Origin: Taylorella asinigenitalis ATCC 700933
GTDB taxonomy: Bacteria > Pseudomonadota > Gammaproteobacteria > Burkholderiales > Burkholderiaceae_B
Direction: 5' to 3'
Assembly: GCF_000687755.1 (NCBI RefSeq)
Contig: NZ_JHXN01000006.1
Coordinates: 1 to 64,000 of the forward strand
Length of the DNA stretch: 64,000 bases
Shown: piece after piece, positions 26,656-36,590 of the stretch
Layout of the letters: every line of letters begins with the position of its first letter
Position numbering within the stretch: position 1 is the first letter of the stretch
Notes under the pieces: model-generated
Database searches by the model: none
What the model saw: only the letters and a program-made list of their open reading frames with translations
What the model was told of the DNA's origin: nothing
Made by a program: the position numbers and the translations under genes

Positions 26656-26685
26656 GCATCGCATTGCCACTTTGCAGTGTGATGC
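26656..26685 (+). repeat. Hairpin containing the ATTGCCAC motif between rpsD and rpoA
   Basis: GCATCGCATTGC (26656-26667) and GCAGTGTGATGC (26674-26685) can pair over 12 positions with two G-U wobbles and a six-base loop. Only a short T-run (ATATTTTTAT) follows, so it could be a weak terminator, an RNA processing site, or an accident of the motif. Confidence 0.6.
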
Positions 26686-26745
26686 ATATTTTTATCCATC
26701 AGCCTTATCGGTGTAACGAGCCGAGGGTATTGAAAAGGAAAATTT

Positions 26746-27729
26746 ATGTCAGAAGCATTCTTAAAACCAAGAACAATAATCGTAAATCCAATTACGGATT
26801 TCCATGCAAAAGTTGTTATGGAACCGTTCGAGCGTGGATTTGGTCATACACTAGGTAACGCACTAAGACGTATTCTTTTGTCATCTATGACAGGTTATGC
26901 AGCTACTGAAGTGCAAATCGCAGGTGTTGTGCATGAGTATGCATCAATTCAAGGCGTACAAGAAGACGTTGTTGATATTCTTCTTAACCTTAAAGGCGTT
27001 GTATTTAAATTGCATGGTCGCGAGGAAGTTACTCTTTCACTTTCAAAATCTGAGCCAGGCGAAATTAAAGCTTCTGATATTGAGCTGCCACATGATGTAG
27101 AAATTATTAATCCAAATCACGTTATCGCAAACTTACAAGAGGGCGGTAAACTTGATATGCATATTAAAGTAGAGCAAGGTCGCGGCTATGTCCCAGGAAA
27201 TGTACGTGCTCTACGTGAAGACCGTCATCACTCTATTGGTCGTATTATTCTTGATGCTTCATATAGCCCAATCCGTCGTGTAAGCTATGAAGTAGAAAAT
27301 GCACGTGTTGGTCAACGCACAGACCAAGATAAATTAATTCTTGATATCGAAACTAACGGTGTACTTACTCCTGAAGATGCGGTACGTCAAGCTGCTCGCA
27401 TCTTAATGGATCAAATAAGTGTCTTTGCTTCTCTTGAAGGTTCTCCGAATATGTATGAAGCACCAGCACGTGGTACACCGCAAATCGACCCTGTACTTCT
27501 TCGCTCAGTTGATGACCTTGAGCTTACAGTTCGATCAGCAAACTGCCTTAAAGCAGAAAATGTATTCTACATTGGCGATCTAATTCAGAAGACAGAAAAT
27601 GAATTACTTAAAACACCAAACCTTGGTCGTAAGTCACTTAATGAAATTAAAGATGTGCTTACAGCTCGCGGTTTGTCATTAGGTATGAAGCTTGAAAACT
27701 GGCCTCCAATTGGTTTGGAACGCCCATAA
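26746..27729 (+). CDS. rpoA: DNA-directed RNA polymerase subunit alpha
   Basis: 327 residues. The N-terminal dimerisation domain has [22 protein letters not shown]; a flexible linker near residue 235 leads to the C-terminal DNA- and activator-binding domain ([35 protein letters not shown]). A strong AAAGGA precedes the ATG. The 98-base spacer after rpsD contains the hairpin described separately. Confidence 0.99.
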   Translation: MSEAFLKPRTIIVNPITDFHAKVVMEPFERGFGHTLGNALRRILLSSMTGYAATEVQIAGVVHEYASIQGVQEDVVDILLNLKGVVFKLHGREEVTLSLSKSEPGEIKASDIELPHDVEIINPNHVIANLQEGGKLDMHIKVEQGRGYVPGNVRALREDRHHSIGRIILDASYSPIRRVSYEVENARVGQRTDQDKLILDIETNGVLTPEDAVRQAARILMDQISVFASLEGSPNMYEAPARGTPQIDPVLLRSVDDLELTVRSANCLKAENVFYIGDLIQKTENELLKTPNLGRKSLNEIKDVLTARGLSLGMKLENWPPIGLERP

Positions 27730-27797
27730 TTTTTAACTTAAACGGGCCGCCTCTAGAGGATAGAAGACCCGTATTTTTAGATTCATAAGGAAAAAAC

Positions 27798-28187
27798 ATG
27801 CGTCACCGTCAAGGTCTCCGTAAATTAAATAGAACATCAAGCCATCGTTTGGCTATGTTCAGAAATATGTCTGTTTCTTTAATTCACCATGAAGCTATCA
27901 AAACAACATTGCCAAAAGCAAAAGAGCTTCGTCGAATTATTGAGCCTCTAATTACTTTAGCTAAAGAACCTACAGTTGCAAATCGCCGTATTGCTTTCGC
28001 ACGTCTTCGTGACCGCGATGCAGTTGTGAAACTTTTTAATGAGCTTGGTCCTCGATTCAAAGAGCGTCCAGGTGGCTACACTCGCGTTCTTAAAATGGGC
28101 TTCCGCCAAGGGGATAATGCTCCAATGGCTTACATGGAATTTGTAGATCGTCCAGAGCCTACTGAGGACGAAGAAGTAGACGAATAG
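27798..28187 (+). CDS. rplQ: 50S ribosomal protein L17
   Basis: 129 residues: [20 protein letters not shown] and [16 protein letters not shown] are diagnostic. It is the last gene of the cluster. The C-terminal end is acidic ([10 protein letters not shown]). A strong terminator follows at 28216-28247. Confidence 0.98.
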   Translation: MRHRQGLRKLNRTSSHRLAMFRNMSVSLIHHEAIKTTLPKAKELRRIIEPLITLAKEPTVANRRIAFARLRDRDAVVKLFNELGPRFKERPGGYTRVLKMGFRQGDNAPMAYMEFVDRPEPTEDEEVDE

Positions 28188-28215
28188 TTCTAGTTTCTTT
28201 TAAGCGTTTTGTAAA

Positions 28216-28247
28216 CCTAGCAATGCCTGCCGTTGCTAGGTTTTTTT
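28216..28247 (+). terminator. Terminator of the ribosomal cluster
   Basis: CCTAGCAA (28216-28223) pairs with TTGCTAGG (28233-28240), followed by seven T, 28 bases past rplQ. Confidence 0.9.
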
Positions 28248-28320
28248 ATTTAAGATCGTAAGCATTTAGGTCGTCTTAGTTTGCTTTAGAAGAGTTGATG
28301 AAAAATTTAAATTCCTTGAT

Positions 28321-28330
28321 TGTGGCAATG
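28321..28330. repeat. Intergenic copy of the ATTGCCAC-family motif
   Basis: TGTGGCAATG lies alone in the spacer between the rplQ terminator and hutG. The remainder of 28248-28434 shows no gene; no promoter could be assigned with confidence. Confidence 0.55.
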
Positions 28331-28434
28331 TTTTTGCTTTTAAGACTATCCTCGTTTAAATGATATTACTTTTGAATAGTCTCAACACAATCCTTTAAAA
28401 TAGGCAATCTCAATTTGCTTTTAGAGAATTTGTT

Positions 28435-29460
28435 TTGGCTAAATTATTAAAAGATTTTGAATGGACTGGACGTTCAGATGGTGAAGGTGAGGCACATGCC
28501 CGCATTCATAATTGCATTAATACAGAAAAACCAGCCGATAACATCATTGTAGGTTTTGCATCTGATGAGGGTGTTGGAAGAAATCACGGAAGAATTGGAG
28601 CCGCCCAAGCACCAAATTTAATTCGTAAACAGCTTGCAGGCTTTGCTGTTCATAAACCTCTTTTAATTCAAGATTTAGGTACAGTTTCATGTGAGGATAG
28701 TAACCTTGAAAATGCACAAACTCTGCTCGCTGAAACGATACTGCCCCACTTAAGTGAACATAATAAAAACATAGTACTTGGAGGAGGGCACGAGGTAGCA
28801 TTCGGCTCGTTGCTAGCAACTACACAGTATGCAAGATCCCAAAATAAAAAACTGGGCATTATCAATTTCGATGCTCATTTTGATTTGCGAGAGCCTCCTA
28901 AAACACCGGAACCTCCCGAATTCCATGTGTTCAGCAATTCGCTCAAATCTGGCCAGCCCCCTGAAATAAAGAAAACACTAAACACACCACAAGATTGGAC
29001 TCACGGCTATTCAACTTCAGGCACACCATTCTATCAAGCTCTCCACGCATATGATAATGCGAAGTATATGGCCTTGGGTATTGCAACCCAATCCAATACA
29101 AAAATTCTTTTTGACCGTGCTAATGCACTTGGGGTGCAATATATTCTTGATTATGAAATGATCACAAAGCCGCACGCACAGCTTGTATCGGCCATTGATG
29201 AGTTTCTCGAGCAGATAGATATTTTGCATTTAAGCATTGATCTAGATGTATTTCCACAATCACAAGCCCCAGGTGTTAGTGCCCCAGCACCTCTCGGAGT
29301 AGGCTACAATATCGTCCATCCGTTACTTCGACATATCTTTAAGTCCAATAAGACTCTTTTGCTCGAAGTGGCTGAACTAAATCCAAATTATGATATCGAC
29401 TCAAGGACCGCTAAATTAGCGGCTCACATAGTTTATGAATTTGCACATGGAGGACTTTAG
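28435..29460 (+). CDS. hutG: Formimidoylglutamase (arginase/agmatinase family)
   Basis: A 341-residue ureohydrolase-fold enzyme that hydrolyses N-formimidoyl-L-glutamate to glutamate and formamide in histidine breakdown. The Mn-binding motifs are GGGHEVAFGS (near residue 117), NFDAHFDLR (near 143) and SIDLDVFP (near 267). The segment after DAHFDLR (FHVFSNSLKS) is of the HutG rather than the arginase kind. The start appears to be TTG at 28435, since no in-frame ATG precedes the conserved N-terminus. No hutH, hutU or hutI is in the window. gltS starts on the base after the stop, so the two are coupled, perhaps linking histidine-derived glutamate with its transport. Confidence 0.85.
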   Translation: MAKLLKDFEWTGRSDGEGEAHARIHNCINTEKPADNIIVGFASDEGVGRNHGRIGAAQAPNLIRKQLAGFAVHKPLLIQDLGTVSCEDSNLENAQTLLAETILPHLSEHNKNIVLGGGHEVAFGSLLATTQYARSQNKKLGIINFDAHFDLREPPKTPEPPEFHVFSNSLKSGQPPEIKKTLNTPQDWTHGYSTSGTPFYQALHAYDNAKYMALGIATQSNTKILFDRANALGVQYILDYEMITKPHAQLVSAIDEFLEQIDILHLSIDLDVFPQSQAPGVSAPAPLGVGYNIVHPLLRHIFKSNKTLLLEVAELNPNYDIDSRTAKLAAHIVYEFAHGGL

Positions 29461-30654
29461 ATGCACGTTCAATTCAATTCTGTAACTACTCTTTTGATTG
29501 CATGTGTGATGCTCTTAATTGGTCGTTCGCTCAGGGTGAATGTGAAATTTTTTGAGCGATTTTTGATACCTACACCAGTGATTGGCGGGTTTATTGCCAG
29601 TATTATTGTTCTAATTTTAAAGAAAGTTTTTGGAGTAGATATTCTGTTTGATGTGCAGCTTCAAACGCCGCTTATGGTCGCATTCTTCACGACTGTTGGC
29701 TTAGGCGGAAGTTATACACTTTTAAAAGCTGGCGGTAAGGCCATGATTGTTTACCTCTTGTTATGTTGGTTTGTAGCATTTTATCAAAGTGGTCTTGGAG
29801 TCTTGCTCGCATCGATTATGGATATACATCCCGTGATAGGTGTTATGTCTGGAGCTGTAGCACTTGAGGGTGGCCATGGCAATGCCGCCGCATTCGGCAG
29901 CATGGCTGAGGATCTCGGTGTTAGCTCCTCTACAGCTGTGGCCATTGCGGCAGCTACATTCGGTTTGATTGCAGGAAGCCTTTTAGGTGGTCCTATCGGT
30001 GGTTACTTGATTCGCAAACACAATCTTAAGATAGAAGCCGAAGAGATTACATACGAAACAAAACACGATAGACACTCAGAGGTGCGAGCTTATACATTTA
30101 TCCACACATTGGCACTATTACTTGTAGCTATGGTTTTAGGAGAATATGTTGCAGGCCTAATCACTCAAAGCACAGGATATTCATTGCCAGCTTATGTAGG
30201 TTCTATGCTCGTAGCCATAGTTATGCGAAATTTTAATGATATGGTGCATATGGTTACGTTGAACGAAAAAGCTGTGAATTTGATAGCTGAGATTTCTTTA
30301 GGTATTTTCCTTACTATGGCCATGATGAATATGCGTCTTTGGGAATTGGCCGATGTTGCGGGACCGTTGATTCTTATGTTGGTTATACAGGTTCTGTGTT
30401 TGGTTGTGTTGACTGTGTTTGTTCTGTTTAGGTTGCTTGGAAAATCATATGATTCTGCAGTGATGTGTGCTGGTATGATGGGGCATGGACTAGGTGCGAC
30501 TCCAAATGCAGTAGCAAATATGTCTTCAGTAACTGAACGATATGGTGTTCATTCTCCAAAAGCATTTTTAATCATACCTTTGTGTGGGGCAGTGCTTATA
30601 GATATAGTTTCTGTTCCTTGGCACACTTGGCTTATTAATTACTTGGTTAAATAG
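29461..30654 (+). CDS. gltS: Sodium/glutamate symporter
   Basis: A 397-residue membrane protein of the GltS family with about ten helices in two inverted halves. Characteristic are PTPVIGGFIAS near residue 36, GHGNAAAFGSMAEDLG near 138 and, in the second half, MMGHGLGATPNAVANM near 340. It imports glutamate with Na+. It begins immediately after the hutG stop. The 29875 region carries a near-copy of the motif in antisense (GGCAATGCC). Confidence 0.95.
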   Translation: MHVQFNSVTTLLIACVMLLIGRSLRVNVKFFERFLIPTPVIGGFIASIIVLILKKVFGVDILFDVQLQTPLMVAFFTTVGLGGSYTLLKAGGKAMIVYLLLCWFVAFYQSGLGVLLASIMDIHPVIGVMSGAVALEGGHGNAAAFGSMAEDLGVSSSTAVAIAAATFGLIAGSLLGGPIGGYLIRKHNLKIEAEEITYETKHDRHSEVRAYTFIHTLALLLVAMVLGEYVAGLITQSTGYSLPAYVGSMLVAIVMRNFNDMVHMVTLNEKAVNLIAEISLGIFLTMAMMNMRLWELADVAGPLILMLVIQVLCLVVLTVFVLFRLLGKSYDSAVMCAGMMGHGLGATPNAVANMSSVTERYGVHSPKAFLIIPLCGAVLIDIVSVPWHTWLINYLVK

Positions 30655-30657
30655 TTT

Positions 30658-31932
30658 ATGTTTCAACGATTTTTATTAATTCTTAACCGACCTAGTAATA
30701 GGTTATGGATTGAACCTGCAGGGTGGGGGCTATTTGCTGTTCTATGGGTGCTTTTGGCCGATTATTTTGGGGGATTGATTCCTCAGGATTTCTTACCGAC
30801 CATAAAATTAGAAACGGTTAATGGATTAATCGACATTCTTGCAAGTAGCATGCTTGCAGTTAGTACGTTCTCCTTATCTATTATGGTTTCTGCGGCAGCT
30901 TCTGCTTCAAGTGCTGCTACCCCAAGGGCTACGGAACTTGTGATGGGGGACGATAACACACGCAGGACCATTGCCACCTTTATTGCGGCGTTTATTTATG
31001 CCATAATCGCAAAAATTGCGTTAGGCATCGGGTATTACTCACCAAACGGCTTATTTATTCTATTTATAAGCTCATTGCTTATGGTTTTACATGTGGTAGT
31101 GCGATTGATTATGTGGGTACGTACTCTTTCAGAGCTAGGTCGTATGGAAAATACGATTAAAAAAATCCATGACCGTACGAAAATTTCTCTAACGGAGCAC
31201 TATAAAAATCCAACATTGGGTGCGTGTTGGAATTTGGAGTGGAACGGTATTGAGCCCGTGACAGTGTATATGAAAGAAGCGGGATTTGTTGTAAATATCA
31301 ATATGGCTGGTTTAAACAAACTTGCTGAAGATATGGATATTTATATTGAAATTCTTACAAGGCCAGGTGATTTAGTATTTCAAGACACTCCGATTATGAG
31401 GATAAATAAGGATTTAGAGACTGAGCTTAGAGATCAGCTTAAATCCACTATTCTTGTCGATAAAAAACGCAATTATAAACAAGACCCAGGTTGGGGATTT
31501 GTGGTGTTGTCGGAGGTTGCGGCTAAGGCATTGTCACCAGGGATAAATGATCAGGGAACTGCGATTCAAGCGATGCATAGCATGATGGCTTTGGTCGTGG
31601 AACCATTGCCAGAGCAAGAGGAATGCAAATACGACCGCATTTATATGCCTCCAACAGATGCAGGTGAATGGATTAGTGAATTTATGCTTCCAATTTTAAG
31701 GGATGGCGCAAGTAGTCTTGAGGTCGGAATCGTAACGCAAAAAATACTTGCGGGGATATCAAGAAATTCACCTAATCCAGCTATTGTTCAACAAGCTCGT
31801 AAATTGGCTGAAGAAGCCCTTGAGAGACATGAAGCAGCATGTACCTACAAAGAAGATTACTTAAAAATAGTCGATAAACACGAGGAGCTTTTTGGAGAAG
31901 ATAAGAAATCTGAAAAACAGAAAGATATATAA
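30658..31932 (+). CDS. DUF2254 family membrane protein
   Basis: A 424-residue protein with four N-terminal hydrophobic helices (about residues 20-45, 60-85, 105-130 and 135-155) and a soluble C-terminal region. SPRSA-like ATPRATEL and DDNTRRTIATFIAAFIYAI are typical of DUF2254, whose function is not established. The C-terminus is charged and helical. It starts three bases after gltS, so it is probably part of the hutG-gltS transcript. The motif near 30970 reads Thr-Ile-Ala-Thr. Confidence 0.85.
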   Translation: MFQRFLLILNRPSNRLWIEPAGWGLFAVLWVLLADYFGGLIPQDFLPTIKLETVNGLIDILASSMLAVSTFSLSIMVSAAASASSAATPRATELVMGDDNTRRTIATFIAAFIYAIIAKIALGIGYYSPNGLFILFISSLLMVLHVVVRLIMWVRTLSELGRMENTIKKIHDRTKISLTEHYKNPTLGACWNLEWNGIEPVTVYMKEAGFVVNINMAGLNKLAEDMDIYIEILTRPGDLVFQDTPIMRINKDLETELRDQLKSTILVDKKRNYKQDPGWGFVVLSEVAAKALSPGINDQGTAIQAMHSMMALVVEPLPEQEECKYDRIYMPPTDAGEWISEFMLPILRDGASSLEVGIVTQKILAGISRNSPNPAIVQQARKLAEEALERHEAACTYKEDYLKIVDKHEELFGEDKKSEKQKDI

Positions 31933-31935
31933 AAG

Positions 31936-31983
31936 TTAAAAAAAATTAAGTTGGATATAAGCGAAAACCTATACCCAACTTAA
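31936..31983 (-). terminator. Bidirectional terminator between DUF2254 gene and dsbD
   Basis: TTAAGTTGG (31946-31954) pairs with CCAACTTAA (31975-31983). On the minus strand a run of eight T follows, so it is a better terminator for dsbD than for the plus-strand gene. Confidence 0.7.
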
Positions 31984-32005
31984 TTATGAAGAGAATCCTA
32001 AAAAG

Positions 32006-33949
32006 CTAATACAAATTTGAAGACTTTATGTCTTTAACAAAATCTTCCGGCCCTTCAAATCCAACAATTCTCAATTTGCTTTGATTGCCTTCTTTATCAA
32101 AGAAAATCAGTCCTGGTGGTCCAAAAAATTTGAATTTTTTAAGCAGATCTCTGTGATAGGCTTTGTTCGTGGTCACATCCGCTTCCACAACCTTAAACTT
32201 ACTTAATTCTTCCTGAACCTTAGAATCGGAAAAGGTGAAGTGTTTCAGCTCACGGCAAGAGATGCACCATTCAGCTGAGATATAAAGCATCGTAGGCTTC
32301 CCATCAGCCACCGCACCCTTCAACTGAGACTCAAATTCCTCAATTCGCTCCACCTTAACGAAATTCAGAGCAGAACCTGAACCCCCCTCGCGAGAATCAC
32401 CATATAAATTCCCCACTACTGGCCATATCATCCAAACCGCTGCGGCCAATAATAGTATGCCGCATGCGGTTTTTACCTTTTCCATCCATTTACCAGCTTT
32501 TGGAAGCAGGGCATGGGAGCTACTACCCACCAATATCAACGATGTTCCTTGGCCCCATGCCAGAACAAAAAGAATTAGTGCACCAAGAGCCACATTCCCT
32601 GTTTGCGAAATAAAAAGCAACACCCCTGCCAATGGAGCCGCCACACAAGGTCCCGCAATCAAGGCCGAAATCATACCCATGACCATGGCTCCAATACCAC
32701 TTCCCGCAGGCAGTTTGTTTTGCAAAACCGTTAGTTTAGTCTGAATCGAGCTTGGCATTTGAAAGGTAAAAACACCGAACATTGATAATGCAAATGCCAC
32801 TAAAAATAATGCAAAAACCGCTACCACCCATGGATTTTGAATCCAATTAGAGAGGCTCGCACCTATGCTTGCGGCAAGCACACCTAAAATTGTATAAACG
32901 ATACTAGTGCCAAGCACATAAAAAAGCGTAAGTCGTAGACTGCCTGCTGACTTTTTTTTCTCATATGTAGAGTCAGCAACCTTAGATGCAGAAACGCCTC
33001 CCGCACCAGTTCCAGCACCCGCACCAGCTCCAGCCATGACCATTGAACGCCCGCCCTGATGCCCAACTAAAACAGAAAGTAATATTGGAAGCATAGGTAG
33101 AACACACGGAGTAAATGATAGTAAAACGCCTAAAAAGAACGCCCCCAATACCATGATGGCAATGTTATTGTTTTGCAAAAAATCCGCTATGGCAATGTCA
33201 TTGTTTTCAAATAATGCCCCGAAGGAAAACCCTCCACTAGAGCCACTTGAGCTTGCGTTATCCGACCCAACAGACGCACCAGAACCGCCAGAACCGCCAC
33301 TATCAGAACTAGCTCCCGTAGCACCATTTGAATCCTCCCACGATTCCTCACTCATAGGCACTTCATACCAAGTCTTTCCAGCCCGACTCTCGTACAATGC
33401 TTCAGGCGATTCTACTTGCCCTTTAATCTCTTTTCTTTTTGGCAATGTAATCTCATACCCATCTTTCATAGGAACAATTGGTACGTGAAAATACGCAGGT
33501 GGGTAGCACAATCCAGCCTCTGCACATCCTTGAGAGCGTGCCTCTAGCGTAAATGCTTCTCCTTGAGGTGGCAATGCGAACCTAATCTCTACATTATCGT
33601 GATATACCTCTAGATCCTTGTTGAAAGTTGGGTCGAATTTAATGACACCTTCTGGAATTTTTGAAGGAGTAAGCTTCTCTACGTATTTTCCGTTTCTAAT
33701 TACAGAAAACTCAAATTGCTCTCTGTACATGTAGTAATTCTGTGCGATTTCAAAAAATAGTCTGAGTTCTTTTCCGTCTACGATACTTGCATCTAATTTA
33801 AATGCTTGATTTGGTTCTAAAAATTCTTCTTGAGAATTTAGACCAGGACTTGAAAGCAATGACTTTTGGGCAACGGCATCATTGCCAAATTGAAAGTTAA
33901 AGCCAATAACTAATAAAGCAAATAAAAATAAACGAAAAATTTTTCTCAT
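32006..33949 (-). CDS. dsbD: Thiol:disulfide interchange protein DsbD
   Basis: A 647-residue electron conduit that brings cytoplasmic reducing power to the periplasm. A signal peptide is followed by the n-terminal immunoglobulin-like domain with CAEAGLC (near residue 140). A Gly/Ser-rich linker leads to an eight-helix membrane domain with the two redox cysteines in TPCVLPM and GPCVAAPL. The C-terminal thioredoxin-like domain has WCISC near 565. A Gly/Ala-rich loop (GAGAGAGTGAGG) inserted between the first helices is unusual. It would reduce System II partners (ResB-CcsB, 36.6-40 kb) and the periplasmic thioredoxins here. Five or more copies of the ATTGCC motif lie inside. Confidence 0.95.
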   Translation of the reverse strand: MRKIFRLFLFALLVIGFNFQFGNDAVAQKSLLSSPGLNSQEEFLEPNQAFKLDASIVDGKELRLFFEIAQNYYMYREQFEFSVIRNGKYVEKLTPSKIPEGVIKFDPTFNKDLEVYHDNVEIRFALPPQGEAFTLEARSQGCAEAGLCYPPAYFHVPIVPMKDGYEITLPKRKEIKGQVESPEALYESRAGKTWYEVPMSEESWEDSNGATGASSDSGGSGGSGASVGSDNASSSGSSGGFSFGALFENNDIAIADFLQNNNIAIMVLGAFFLGVLLSFTPCVLPMLPILLSVLVGHQGGRSMVMAGAGAGAGTGAGGVSASKVADSTYEKKKSAGSLRLTLFYVLGTSIVYTILGVLAASIGASLSNWIQNPWVVAVFALFLVAFALSMFGVFTFQMPSSIQTKLTVLQNKLPAGSGIGAMVMGMISALIAGPCVAAPLAGVLLFISQTGNVALGALILFVLAWGQGTSLILVGSSSHALLPKAGKWMEKVKTACGILLLAAAVWMIWPVVGNLYGDSREGGSGSALNFVKVERIEEFESQLKGAVADGKPTMLYISAEWCISCRELKHFTFSDSKVQEELSKFKVVEADVTTNKAYHRDLLKKFKFFGPPGLIFFDKEGNQSKLRIVGFEGPEDFVKDIKSSNLY

Positions 33950-34064
33950 AAATTAATAAATACGGATTTGAAATTGCAACTATTATCGTAAAAATTTATC
34001 TGATACTAAAACACTATAAATAAATTGAATTGAATTTTACAAACGGATACTAGTTGCTTACAAA

Positions 34065-35081
<1,017 letters not shown>

Positions 35082-35107
35082 CTAGGTAAAAATAATTTAC
35101 TTTAATT

Positions 35108-35728
35108 TTAATCCTTTGAAAGACCTAAATAATTCAAAATTGCTTCATCCGCTTCTTCAATTCCTAAACGTTCTGTAGATGAGAAGGGAATAACTGTTAA
35201 ATTTTTTATTTGTTTGATTGACTTACTAATTGCAAATGTAGTTGTTTTTCTCTGCCCATATGGAAGTTTATCTGCTTTCGTAAGTAAAACTAAAAGTGGG
35301 ATTTCATAAGGTGCAATCCAATCAATCAGCATTTTATCTAATGTTGTTAATCCTCTACGAATATCTATTAAAAGGACGACAGCCGCTAATGAAGAGCGGG
35401 TTCTTAAATAACTTCCTAATGTCTCAGCCCATTCTTCCTTAGTATTTTGGGCTACGGAAGCGTATCCATACCCAGGAAGGTCAACTAAAAATGCAGAGGC
35501 CTGATCTGGATCTTCCGAGCTTGGTATTCCAAATAGGTTTATAAGTCTAGTGCGACCTGGGGTTTTAGAGGCATAGGCTAGTTTCTTTTGATTGCATAAA
35601 ACATTAATTGCGGAGGATTTTCCGACATTCGAACGTCCAACAAAGCAAACTTCAGGAACTGATGGCTCTGGAAGCTGCTTTAATTGTGAAGCTGATACAA
35701 AAAACTTAGCTTTGTGTAATAGGGACAC
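35108..35728 (-). CDS. engB: Ribosome biogenesis GTP-binding protein EngB (YsxC/YihA)
   Basis: A 206-residue small GTPase: G1 GRSNVGKSS near residue 30, G3 DLPGYGYA near 80 and G4 LTKADKLP near 143. It acts in assembly of the large ribosomal subunit. It diverges from the cytochrome c4 gene; the 140-base spacer holds no other gene. The order engB next to cytochrome c4 and resB is common in betaproteobacteria. Confidence 0.95.
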   Translation of the reverse strand: MSLLHKAKFFVSASQLKQLPEPSVPEVCFVGRSNVGKSSAINVLCNQKKLAYASKTPGRTRLINLFGIPSSEDPDQASAFLVDLPGYGYASVAQNTKEEWAETLGSYLRTRSSLAAVVLLIDIRRGLTTLDKMLIDWIAPYEIPLLVLLTKADKLPYGQRKTTTFAISKSIKQIKNLTVIPFSSTERLGIEEADEAILNYLGLSKD

Positions 35729-35868
35729 TAAAACCTCTTATTAAATTATTAGGATATTTATTTTACTGTTATAGAGATAATTAACATATTAATACATTGT
35801 GACCTAATATTTTTTTATGAATTTTTGTAAAATATAGCCCATATATTATGTAGGTTGAGGTTTTATCA

Positions 35869-36576
35869 ATGAAAAAATTATTAAAAGGTCTCGGCATAGC
35901 ATTTGCATTTGCTACCTGTACGCAGACTGCACTAGCTCAAGATGCTACTATCACACCTGACCCTAAACGCGGTGAACTCTTATTTACTCAAGGAGACGTG
36001 AATCGTGGTGTTATCCCTTGCTTCTCATGCCATGGAGAGGGCGGTAATAGTGTGATTGCTACTCAACCTTCCTTAGCTGGTCATCCTGCTGGGTATATTG
36101 TTGCTCAGTTAAACAATCTTGACCTTACTCCAGAAGGCACTCAAAAGCACCGTAATAACTACGAGGGTTTTACTAACTCTATGGTTATGATGGCTGTTGC
36201 ACCAGCTCTTACTCCTCAGGATAGGGCGGATATTGCTGCTTATGTGTCAGGTTTGAAATTAACAGGCCCTGCAAAATCTCAAAATGCTGGGGATCTTGAA
36301 TTTGTTCATAGAGGTCGTGAAATTTGGCGAGCTGGTATCCCCGAGAGAGGTGTTCCTGCATGTGCAGCATGTCATGGGGTTTCTGGTAAAGGTATGCCAG
36401 AGCAATATCCATTCTTAGCTGGACAACATCCAGAATATTTATATGGTCAGTTGCGCTCATTCGCTGATGGCTACCGTAATAACGGTGGTACAGAAAATAT
36501 GATGGGTACAATTGCTAATCGTATGAGTATTGCTGATATGAAAGCCGTGGCTGACTATGCAGCTGGTCTTAGATAG
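35869..36576 (+). CDS. Di-haem cytochrome c4
   Basis: A 235-residue periplasmic electron carrier. A signal peptide ends near residue 23 (ALAQ). Two cytochrome domains carry CFSCH (near 55) and CAACH (near 160), each with a later methionine ligand (MVMMAVAP and MMGTIANRM). Cytochrome c4 passes electrons from the bc1 complex to terminal reductases or oxidases, possibly including NirK (inference). Fifteen bases separate it from resB, so its product and its assembly machinery are probably co-expressed. Confidence 0.93.
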   Translation: MKKLLKGLGIAFAFATCTQTALAQDATITPDPKRGELLFTQGDVNRGVIPCFSCHGEGGNSVIATQPSLAGHPAGYIVAQLNNLDLTPEGTQKHRNNYEGFTNSMVMMAVAPALTPQDRADIAAYVSGLKLTGPAKSQNAGDLEFVHRGREIWRAGIPERGVPACAACHGVSGKGMPEQYPFLAGQHPEYLYGQLRSFADGYRNNGGTENMMGTIANRMSIADMKAVADYAAGLR

Positions 36577-36590
36577 TTAAATTTTTTAAT

